Origin: Psychrobacter maritimus
GTDB taxonomy: Bacteria; Pseudomonadota; Gammaproteobacteria; Pseudomonadales; Moraxellaceae
Length of the DNA: 64,000 bases
Direction: 5' to 3'
Assembly (NCBI RefSeq): GCF_904846345.1
Contig: NZ_CAJHAJ010000002.1
Span: 62,001 to 126,000 of the forward strand
Shown here: in pieces, positions 1 to 7,483 of the stretch
Numbering within the stretch: the stretch's first letter is position 1
How the letters are laid out: each line of letters begins with the position of its first letter
Notes under the pieces: generated by a model
The model's input: the letters and a program-made list of their open reading frames with translations, nothing else
Told to the model about the DNA's origin: nothing
Database searches by the model: none
Position numbers and translations under genes: made by a program

Positions 1-520
1 GTGCAATGAAAGTAGGAATAGAATTAGGGTCGGTTACTAAGTCTGCATTCATTTGCTTAGCAACTGACGCGCTGTTAACTCCTAGTGGTACCTGAGAATT
101 TTTTGAGAGTAAGTAATTGAAGGCAAATACGGCAAGCAAGAAGACAGCGCAAAAGATAGCCATGACACTGAGAAACTTGGCATGATTAAGCGAGCTACTC
201 TTTCTAGGTTTCTTTGTAGGTTTAGCTGTGTCAGCACAAAATGGAGAAGTTGATTGGTGAGAGGTGACCGTTTCGTTAGAATGAATGATATCTGAGGATT
301 GATGGTTCTCTCTCTGCTTATGTAGCTTATGTACCATAGTCACATCAGCTGCAGTATTTTCTAACGATTGTTGCATGGCTTGCTGCTGCATGTAGCGCTC
401 ATAGGGCCGACGCATACGCTTTCGACCCTCGATATTCAAGATAACATCATCACTGTTAAGGCTATTGCTAGGCAGCTTTGTAGCGATATCAGGATTTATG
501 TCATTACTTGAGGGGCTCAT
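1..520 (-). CDS. Unknown single-span membrane protein (partial, runs off left edge)
   Basis: An open frame starts at an ATG at 518-520 and stays open for 173 codons to the window edge, so the C-terminus is missing. The N-terminal ~100 residues are polar, with a basic patch followed by Pro-Tyr-Glu-Arg-Tyr (GRKRMRRPYERYM, about residues 33-45). One hydrophobic segment follows (about residues 130-150, FLSVMAIFCAVFLLAVFAF). This suggests a type II membrane protein with a cytoplasmic tail and a periplasmic C-terminal part. The next gene to the right has the same plan and a similar basic-plus-YERF motif, so the two may be diverged paralogues. I do not recognise a family and propose no function. Confidence 0.7.
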   Translation of the reverse strand, partial: MSPSSNDINPDIATKLPSNSLNSDDVILNIEGRKRMRRPYERYMQQQAMQQSLENTAADVTMVHKLHKQRENHQSSDIIHSNETVTSHQSTSPFCADTAKPTKKPRKSSSLNHAKFLSVMAIFCAVFLLAVFAFNYLLSKNSQVPLGVNSASVAKQMNADLVTDPNSIPTFIA

Positions 521-687
521 AAGTCAGTACCGTATCCATATATGTGATTAGCGGTATATATCCGCGTCTTTATATGATGATACGTAACCTATGATACGAT
601 GCAACGGTTTTTGGTATGAGCGCTAGGATTAGCGGATAAACGGTATAAAAGCACAGATTTAATGCCTTTTTAGCATATTAAGTCATC

Positions 688-1737
688 TTAATCGTTGGTC
701 TCACGAAATAACGTACTTTGTGACTCTTCTCTAAAATCCTCGTATGTAATAGCTGGCTCAGATGCCGATTCATTTTCTGAATTATTGGTCGTGGCCGCTG
801 TAGATTGACCATTGGCACCTTGTTTATTCTTGGCAGTGTTTTTATTATCAAGGTCTTTATTGCCAATGCTTGGTACACTGGTTTGAGTATCTACGGTCGA
901 CTGATTACCAGTATCAGGCGTATTACTTGCTGTAGCTACCTTATTGCCACTGCTGTCATTATTGCTTTTAGGCGTGCCAGCATTAGCAGGTAGCGCCAGC
1001 TCAGTCGATGTGTTGGTTGATAAGAAGCCGGTAAAGATAAGCGTCAATACGACCGCTGCAATCAATAATGAGCCAACTACCATCCCGATGATAAGCGGTT
1101 TTTTGCTACTTGCCAGCTTCTTATCTTTTGCTGAGATTAATATAGTCGAGCTTTGTGTGGCTATATCGTTGATATCAAGACTTTTAATATCAATACTTTC
1201 ATTTTTCTCATAGCTTTCAGAAATGCGATTTGCATCATCTAAAGGCGCTGTACTAGAAAATGAAGATGTTTCTCTGGCAGTAGGGTTATTAGCCTCGTCT
1301 GCATAGTCGTCATCTGCTTCAGTATTTGATGAGTCATTTATATCAGCTATTGCTGCACGACTTTTACCCAAACTCTCATTTTCATCGGAAAAGTCTAAAT
1401 TAACACCCGTGCTTGAGGCATTCGTTCCCTGTAGACTGCTCTGTTGTTGTAACTCATCTTGCTGGCTAGCAAATAATTCCAGCTCTGCGGCGCTCAAAGG
1501 CTCATATGATGACAGCTTATCGGCATTTTTTAGCGGTTTTAATGGCGCAAGCTTGCTGTCGTTGACATTCGCTTGTTCGCGATTGGTATTATTATCGCTG
1601 CTGTCTACATTTTCGACACGCGTGATAAAGCGCTCATAAATATTGTCTTTACGCGAACGTCTTCGTGGCTTAGCATTAGCAATTTTCGCTAAATTGGCCT
1701 CTAAATCCGCACTTTGGTTGCTTTTTTTATCGCTCAT
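688..1737 (-). CDS. Unknown single-span membrane protein, acidic/low-complexity
   Basis: 349 residues. The N-terminus has a basic patch and Tyr-Glu-Arg-Phe (PRRRSRKDNIYERF, about residues 24-37). A long acidic Ser/Asn/Asp-rich region follows, then one strong membrane segment (about residues 214-240, LIIGMVVGSLLIAAVVLTLI). The C-terminal ~110 residues are Asn/Thr/Ser/Gln-rich and probably periplasmic and disordered. There is no enzymatic motif. It lies on the same strand as the partial gene to its left, 167 bp apart, and shares its architecture. LysR-type gene 1995-3038 is divergent from it. Function unknown; a cell-envelope or division-associated role would be a guess. Confidence 0.75.
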   Translation of the reverse strand: MSDKKSNQSADLEANLAKIANAKPRRRSRKDNIYERFITRVENVDSSDNNTNREQANVNDSKLAPLKPLKNADKLSSYEPLSAAELELFASQQDELQQQSSLQGTNASSTGVNLDFSDENESLGKSRAAIADINDSSNTEADDDYADEANNPTARETSSFSSTAPLDDANRISESYEKNESIDIKSLDINDIATQSSTILISAKDKKLASSKKPLIIGMVVGSLLIAAVVLTLIFTGFLSTNTSTELALPANAGTPKSNNDSSGNKVATASNTPDTGNQSTVDTQTSVPSIGNKDLDNKNTAKNKQGANGQSTAATTNNSENESASEPAITYEDFREESQSTLFRETND

Positions 1738-1994
1738 GAAGTGATACCAGAACAGTTAATGCCACGAAAAATAGAAAATTGCTAGAATGAGGGTAAATAC
1801 AGCTTGTTTGCAGGTTTTGTTGGTATGGCTAATTTACATCAATTGTTTGCTAAATTGTAACACTATCGTTACCACACAATATAGTGGGTCGCCTGCTCTC
1901 CTTCAAGTATAATTTTACGCTTGTTCCTCCTATTTATATAAAATAGCCAACATATCCGGTTAAATAAGCGTCATAGACAGATGGGCATCACAAT

Positions 1995-3038
1995 ATGGAT
2001 TTAAAACAGCTCAATGCTTTTATTGCTATCGCGGACTTAAGAAGCTTTAGCGCCGCTGCCACCAAAACAGGGTTGTCACAGCCGACGCTCAGCCGGTTGC
2101 TCAAGCAGCTTGAGACCGATATGGGGGTGGAGTTGGTTGACCGTTATCATAGACCGCTACATCTGACAGAAGCGGGTGTCTTCTTTTACGATAAAATCAG
2201 CGCAATACTGACAGAAATTGATACAGTTACTAGCATGACCCAACGCTTATCGGCGCCAAGTACTGCTTTAAATATTGGCTTTGTGCCATCGGTGCTATAT
2301 GGATTATTACCCGAAGTCATCGCTAAGCTAAAACAGTCCAATCCTGATATTGAGGTCAATCTCAAGGATATCAGCTCCTATCAGCAAATCGAAGCCTTAA
2401 AAACTGGTGAGATTGACATAGGTTTTGGGCGCTTTGCCCATCAAGACCCATGGATTCAGCAGATATTATTGCGTCATGAGCGTTATATGGTGGCGCTTTC
2501 TAAAGCGCATGCGCTCGCTCATATTGATGAGCAACGTCTGATTGATTTGGCAAATAACCGTTTGATTTTATACCATCAAACCCACCTGCCTATATCAACG
2601 ACCACCCAACCTATTAATACGCCTATTAGCAACTCCACTAACCATATCGCTGCTACTGATAAAAGCAGCAGCCGACATAAACAGTCATCTAACGAGCAGC
2701 CTTCTCTTGAACCGGTGACCGAACCCTTGCTACATCTGTTTGCCCAATATGGCATCTCGCCATTTATGACCACCACCGTCAGTGATTTACAAGTGGCGCT
2801 CGGCTTGGTTGCCGCGGGCGAAGGTATTACCTTGGTACCTGCCAGCTTAAAAACGGTGCGTACTGAGCAGATCGTCTATCGACGCCTGCTGCATGAAAAC
2901 GCCACCTCTCCTATTTACCTGCATACCCTCAAAGACTTTGTCCACCCTAAAATCCCTGACCTACTGAGCGCGATTTATCAGGTATATGAGCGCCGCGGTA
3001 TCACTTATCGTAAGCAAAGCTTTACCTTACAGCGTTAA
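1995..3038 (+). CDS. LysR-family transcriptional regulator with a low-complexity insertion
   Basis: 347 residues. The N-terminal winged helix-turn-helix is typical of LysR proteins (MDLKQLNAFIAIADLRSFS, then the LSQPTLSRLLKQLE recognition region, residues 1-60). A LysR substrate-binding domain follows. Residues about 197-243 form a Ser/Thr/Asn/Pro-rich stretch with no counterpart in the usual ~300-residue LysR protein. It interrupts the effector domain before the conserved return segment (LQVALGLVAAGEGITLVP). Ligand and targets are unknown. The gene lies upstream of the Nramp-like transporter and prp genes on the same strand, so it may control them. Known prp regulators are usually of other families, so that link is only inference. 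No strong Shine-Dalgarno precedes the ATG. Confidence 0.9.
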   Translation: MDLKQLNAFIAIADLRSFSAAATKTGLSQPTLSRLLKQLETDMGVELVDRYHRPLHLTEAGVFFYDKISAILTEIDTVTSMTQRLSAPSTALNIGFVPSVLYGLLPEVIAKLKQSNPDIEVNLKDISSYQQIEALKTGEIDIGFGRFAHQDPWIQQILLRHERYMVALSKAHALAHIDEQRLIDLANNRLILYHQTHLPISTTTQPINTPISNSTNHIAATDKSSSRHKQSSNEQPSLEPVTEPLLHLFAQYGISPFMTTTVSDLQVALGLVAAGEGITLVPASLKTVRTEQIVYRRLLHENATSPIYLHTLKDFVHPKIPDLLSAIYQVYERRGITYRKQSFTLQR

Positions 3039-3341
3039 AGCGCATGAAAGCGCTCTAAATAGCGCCAAATGGCAGATATCGGCGGCGTATTGTGTTATAA
3101 AGAACCGGCAAAAAATACCTGCTCAAAACCCTTGATATTCATAACTTATTATGCTAACTATCGAGAATGGGCATGCCAACTATTAGTAATAATAATTATC
3201 CTGTCTAGCAGCATTATGCTAAAGTCGAGACAAGACGAATCGTTTTATATTTAGCTATCTGATAAATCGTTTCTCTCATGATCATTGGCAAGCTGACACA
3301 GGTAAGTGATAATTTGCCGTTTTAACCATTTCGAGGTATTC
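3039..3341 (+). other. Intergenic region between LysR gene and Nramp-like gene
   Basis: About 300 bases with no convincing gene. A 61-codon open frame exists at 3069-3254 but has no Shine-Dalgarno and reads like translated non-coding DNA. Presumably this region holds the promoter of the transporter; I see no clear terminator. Confidence 0.4.
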
Positions 3342-4634
3342 ATGACCACACAACCACTCAACAACCCGAGCGCCACGGACGATGGCGCTACCGTGACCGC
3401 GCAGCAAGAAGGATTTAGCTGGCGGATTTTTGGACCCGGTATCTTAATGGCGACCGCTGCTATCGGTGGCTCGCATCTGATTTCATCGACACAGGCTGGT
3501 GCACTTTATGGCTGGCAGCTGGCGATTATGATTATTCTGGCCAACGTGTTTAAGTACCCGTTTTTTCGCTTCGGTACTGATTATGTTTATGACACCGGCG
3601 AGAGTTTAATCGCAGGTTATGCCAAACGCTCAAAAGCCTATCTTTGGATTTACTTTCTCCTCTCTATCCTATCAGCGGTGATTAGTACCGGTGCGGTATC
3701 CTTGATTGCAGCGGTGATATTGGGCTTTATGCTACCCGCCTCTCTTGGTCTATCCACCATGAGCTTAGCTTTAATCATCGTTGCGGTCTCATGGTTCTTT
3801 TTGATTGCCGGTCATTATAAGCTGCTCGATGGCGTGACTAAGTGGATTATGATTGCCCTGACGTCAGCCACGGTAGCAGCGGTTGTGATTGCCGCGGGCA
3901 AGCCAACGGTTATGGCGGTGGATTTTGTTGCCGCCTCTCCTTGGAATCTTGCAACTTTAGGCTTCATTGTGGCACTGATGGGCTGGATGCCAGCGCCGCT
4001 TGAGTTTGCTGCTATTACCTCGATGTGGACCTCAGCAAAAAGAAAAGCTGACAACACCACGCATCGCCAAGGCTTATTGGACTTTAACGTTGGCTATGCG
4101 GTTTCGGCTATTTTGGCGCTGTTTTTCTTAGCGTTAGGGGTGTTTGTTCAGTATGGTTCAGGTCAAGAGATTGAATTGGTCGGTGGCGCTTATATCAACC
4201 AGCTGATAAATATGTATACGGCAACCATTGGTGAATGGTCACGACTACTGGTCGCGTTCGTCGCCTTTATGTGTATGTTTGGTACTACCATTACTTGTGC
4301 TGATGGCTATGGCCGTGCCAATGCCGAATGCTGGCGTTTGATTAAAGGTCAAAGCGAGATTAATAAGAAGCAAATCGCTTTTTGGACCACTTATGCGATT
4401 GGTGGCGGACTGGTGATTATCACCTTCTTTACCGGACAATTAGGCTCAATGCTGAAATTTGCCATGATATCGGCGTTTGTCTCTGCGCCTATCTTTGGTT
4501 GGCTCAACTACTCACTGGTACGCAGTCATCAAAAAATATCAGCCGGTATGAATGCCTTATCCATTGCAGGACTGATATTCTTAGCAGGTTTTGCGCTATT
4601 GTTCCTAGCCAATCTTGCAGGATTCCTTGGTTAA
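3342..4634 (+). CDS. Divergent Nramp-family transporter lacking the canonical metal-site motifs
   Basis: 430 residues from the ATG at 3342, chosen over an in-frame GTG at 3306 because GAGG lies 5-6 bases upstream. It is a polytopic inner-membrane protein of the Nramp (SLC11/MntH) superfamily, shown by the first-helix segment GPGILMATAAIGGSH (residues 31-45) and the following QAGALYGWQL. In canonical Nramp Mn/Fe transporters helix 1 has Asp-Pro-Gly-Asn and helix 6 has Met-Pro-His. Here the first is Gly-Gly-Ser-His and the second is Met-Pro-Ala-Pro. Two coordinating side chains (Asp, Asn) are therefore absent, so Mn/Fe transport should not be assumed. It sits between a LysR gene and prpB and ends in its own terminator. 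The substrate is unknown. Confidence 0.85.
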   Translation: MTTQPLNNPSATDDGATVTAQQEGFSWRIFGPGILMATAAIGGSHLISSTQAGALYGWQLAIMIILANVFKYPFFRFGTDYVYDTGESLIAGYAKRSKAYLWIYFLLSILSAVISTGAVSLIAAVILGFMLPASLGLSTMSLALIIVAVSWFFLIAGHYKLLDGVTKWIMIALTSATVAAVVIAAGKPTVMAVDFVAASPWNLATLGFIVALMGWMPAPLEFAAITSMWTSAKRKADNTTHRQGLLDFNVGYAVSAILALFFLALGVFVQYGSGQEIELVGGAYINQLINMYTATIGEWSRLLVAFVAFMCMFGTTITCADGYGRANAECWRLIKGQSEINKKQIAFWTTYAIGGGLVIITFFTGQLGSMLKFAMISAFVSAPIFGWLNYSLVRSHQKISAGMNALSIAGLIFLAGFALLFLANLAGFLG

Positions 4635-4680
4635 TTCTGGTTAACTTTGATTAAAAGTACTTAGAAAGCCTTTTATCATA

Positions 4681-4715
4681 AAAGCCCTTTTAGCTTAGCT
4701 ATCAGGGCTTTTTAT
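4681..4715 (+). terminator. Intrinsic terminator after the Nramp-like gene
   Basis: AAAGCCC (4681-4687) pairs with GGGCTTT (4705-4711) and is followed by a T-rich tract. It separates the transporter transcript from prpB. Confidence 0.75.
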
Positions 4716-5040
4716 TTATAAGACCTCTCATTTATTATTTATTGCCAAAGGCATAAGTAGATTAAAAAACCAAGCTATTTGTAACTAAATGTAAATAATA
4801 GTATGGCGAAGATTTTGTAACTTTAGCAATATGAATAGTAATCTCAGTAAATCTCTAAAAATTGGATATAGCTATTCATAATTTGAATATATTTAAATAA
4901 ATTAATAACTATGTTAAATATTATTAATAAAAAGATATAAAACACCGCTTTGTAATCATGGATAATTGGGTATAATCAGGCACAACAATAACACCTTGCC
5001 TCATATTAATAAGATTATCCCTCCACGTAAGGACTACGAC
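4716..5040 (+). other. AT-rich regulatory region upstream of prpB
   Basis: About 325 bases, very AT-rich (especially 4780-4940), without a gene. It probably holds the promoter and regulator sites for the methylcitrate genes. The prpB Shine-Dalgarno AAGGA is at 5029-5033, seven bases before the ATG at 5041. Confidence 0.6.
4949..4976 (+). promoter_or_regulatory. Candidate sigma-70 promoter for prpB
   Basis: A perfect TATAAT at 4971-4976 is preceded, 16 bases away, by a weak -35-like TTTGTA (4949-4954). Transcription would start near 4983, giving a ~58-base leader before prpB. The weak -35 fits an activated promoter. Confidence 0.45.
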
Positions 5041-5931
5041 ATGACTTTATCAGCAGGCGCTCGCTTTCGCAGTGCAATGAAACAAAAAAACGATAACAAC
5101 CAACCGCTACAGATTGCTGGCGCGATTAACGCCTATACGGCGATGATGGCAACCCAAGTCGGTCATCAAGCGTTATACCTCTCTGGTGCTGGCGTGGCCA
5201 ATGCCTCATTTGGTCTGCCGGACTTGGGTATGACCAGCCTTGATAACGTTTTAGAAGATGCACGCCGTATTACCGATGCGGTTGATACACCATTATTGGT
5301 CGATATCGACACCGGCTTTGGCGGCGCATTTAACATCGCCCAAACCATTAAGAAAATGGAAAAAGCAGGCGTTGCAGCGGTACATATCGAAGACCAAGTT
5401 GCGCAAAAACGCTGTGGTCATCGCCCAAATAAAGAAATCGTTAGTATCTCTGAGATGGTTGATCGCCTAAAAGCGGCGCTTGATGCCAAAACGGATAAAG
5501 ACTTTGTGGTTATGGCTCGTACAGACGCCCTATCTGTTGAAGGGCTTGATGCAGCGGTTGAGCGCGCGGTTGCTTTCCAAGAAGCTGGTGCTGACATGAT
5601 TTTTGCCGAAGCATTGACGGATATCGAGATGTACCGTAAGTTTACCGATGTACTCGATATTCCAGTCCTTGCCAATATGACTGAGTTTGGTCAAACCGAC
5701 CTTTATACTACCGAACAGTTATATGCAGTTGGGGTTGATATGGTACTTTATCCATTGTCAGCGTTTCGTGCGATGAACAAAGCGGCATTAAACGTTTATC
5801 AGCATCTGCTTGATGATGGCACGCAAGAAAAAGTCGTCGATACCATGCAAACCCGTATGGAGCTTTATGACTTCTTAAACTATCATGAGTTTGAGCAAAC
5901 GCTCGATAAATTATTTGCCGATAGTAAATAA
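5041..5931 (+). CDS. prpB: 2-methylisocitrate lyase
   Basis: 296 residues from the ATG at 5041, which has AAGGA seven bases upstream; a further-upstream in-frame start at 4966 lacks this. The enzyme cleaves 2-methylisocitrate to pyruvate and succinate, the last step of the methylcitrate cycle for propionyl-CoA. The isocitrate lyase/PEP mutase signature Lys-Arg-Cys-Gly-His is at residues 123-127, with Cys125 the likely catalytic base. The Mg-binding VDIDTGFGG segment is intact, and the length is usual for PrpB. It is the first gene of a prpB-prpC-acnD-prpF set on the plus strand. Confidence 0.96.
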   Translation: MTLSAGARFRSAMKQKNDNNQPLQIAGAINAYTAMMATQVGHQALYLSGAGVANASFGLPDLGMTSLDNVLEDARRITDAVDTPLLVDIDTGFGGAFNIAQTIKKMEKAGVAAVHIEDQVAQKRCGHRPNKEIVSISEMVDRLKAALDAKTDKDFVVMARTDALSVEGLDAAVERAVAFQEAGADMIFAEALTDIEMYRKFTDVLDIPVLANMTEFGQTDLYTTEQLYAVGVDMVLYPLSAFRAMNKAALNVYQHLLDDGTQEKVVDTMQTRMELYDFLNYHEFEQTLDKLFADSK

Positions 5932-6087
5932 GTAAAGATAATCAACAAACATGCAAATAAGCCATCAGTGAACATCTTAGCAATTTAGCAATATCATTGA
6001 TATTCAGTTTTATTGATGGCTATTTAATAATACCGAAACCCTTATTAACGCTTTCTCAAAAAAGCTACCTATAAAAGGAATTTAAGC

Positions 6088-7215
6088 ATGGCAGCACAGA
6101 AAGAACTTTCAGGCGCAGGTCTACGTGGTCAAGTCGCTGGCAAGACTTCATTATCAACGGTTGGTAAATCAGGCTCAGGTCTGACTTATCGTGGTTATGA
6201 TGTATCAGAGCTGGCTGACAAATGCATCTTTGAAGAAGTGGCCTACTTGCTTCTATACGGCAACTTGCCAACCCAAAGCGAGCTTGATGCTTATCAGACT
6301 AAATTGAAAGGTTTACGCGGTTTACCACAAGCATTAAAAGATGTGCTTGAGCGTATTCCTGCGGACGCCCATCCGATGGATGTATTACGTACCGGTTGCT
6401 CGATGCTTGGTAACCTTGAGATGGAAACTGACTTCTCACAAGAGAACGATAAAACCGACCGTATGCTGGCGGTATTCCCATCAATCATCAATTACTGGTA
6501 TCGCTTTACCCATGACAATGTGCGCATCGAAACTGAAACCGACGACGATACGATTGGCGGTCATTTCTTACATCTGCTCAAAGGTGAAAAACCAAACGAG
6601 CTGCATACCAAGGTAATGAACGTCTCATTAATATTGTACGCAGAGCATGAGTTTAACGCATCAACCTTTACTGCGCGCGTGTGTGCCTCTACCCTATCTG
6701 ACATTCATTCTTGTATCACTGGCGCGATTGGCTCATTACGCGGTCATTTACATGGCGGCGCCAATGAAGCGGCGATGGATATGATTGAAGGCTTTACCTC
6801 TCCTGACCAAGCAGAGTCTGAGATGATGGCAATGCTGGCGCGTAAAGACAAAATCATGGGCTTTGGTCATGCTATCTATAGCGAATCAGACCCACGTAAC
6901 GTCGTCATCAAAGGTTGGGCTGAGAAACTGGCCGCCGATGTTGGTGATGAAGTGCTTTATCCTGTTTCAGTTCGCTGTGAAGAAGTCATGTGGCGCGAGA
7001 AAAAATTGTTCTGTAATGCCGATTTCTTCCATGCGTCTGCCTATCACTTTATGGGTATTCCAACCAAACTGTTCACGCCAATCTTTGTTTGCTCGCGTCT
7101 AACAGGCTGGGCTGCTCACGTGTTTGAGCAACGTGCCAATAACCGTATCATTCGCCCAAGTGCGGAATATACTGGTGAAGAATTGCGCCCAGTACCAGAG
7201 ATGAGTGCGCGTTAA
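6088..7215 (+). CDS. prpC: 2-methylcitrate synthase
   Basis: 375 residues, typical of the short citrate synthase-like PrpC. It condenses propionyl-CoA with oxaloacetate to 2-methylcitrate. The expected catalytic triad is visible: His in RGHLHGGANE (His222), His261 in GFGHAIY and Asp312 in NADFFHASAY. AAAAGGAA at 6073-6080 is a good ribosome site. It lies 156 bp after prpB and 268 bp before acnD. Assignment as methylcitrate rather than citrate synthase rests on the operon and the short form, since the substrate preference cannot be read directly. Confidence 0.95.
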   Translation: MAAQKELSGAGLRGQVAGKTSLSTVGKSGSGLTYRGYDVSELADKCIFEEVAYLLLYGNLPTQSELDAYQTKLKGLRGLPQALKDVLERIPADAHPMDVLRTGCSMLGNLEMETDFSQENDKTDRMLAVFPSIINYWYRFTHDNVRIETETDDDTIGGHFLHLLKGEKPNELHTKVMNVSLILYAEHEFNASTFTARVCASTLSDIHSCITGAIGSLRGHLHGGANEAAMDMIEGFTSPDQAESEMMAMLARKDKIMGFGHAIYSESDPRNVVIKGWAEKLAADVGDEVLYPVSVRCEEVMWREKKLFCNADFFHASAYHFMGIPTKLFTPIFVCSRLTGWAAHVFEQRANNRIIRPSAEYTGEELRPVPEMSAR

Positions 7216-7235
7216 TTTTTCGTGATATAGAAGGT

Positions 7236-7280
7236 TTGTAGGGTGTGCTGTCTTATTAATGCGTAAGGCGCATCCTACAA
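7236..7280. repeat. REP-like palindromic element between prpC and acnD
   Basis: TTGTAGGGTGTGC (7236-7248) is complementary, with two G-U type mismatches, to GCGCATCCTACAA (7268-7280). The GTAGGGTGCG...CATCCTAC core resembles the short extragenic palindromes found in many proteobacterial genomes. There is no T-run, so it is not a classical terminator. Confidence 0.55.
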
Positions 7281-7483
7281 TTACTTCTCATGCGCTTAGC
7301 CATATTTTTCTAATGAACCTCGTTTTTTTAGTAAAGCTGATTTTTAGCGCTTAATCATCAACGCTAGATAATGCTTTGCTAAAAGAACCGCTCTTTTTAT
7401 CAAAATTAATTATTTATCAAAATTATCAAAAACTCTTTTACGAGTAGCCCTCATTGCAACCAGCCAACAGCTAAAGGTGACTT

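Noticed and set aside
3069..3254. 61-codon plus-strand open frame after the LysR gene
   Set aside because: No ribosome site, odd composition and no family resemblance; most likely intergenic.
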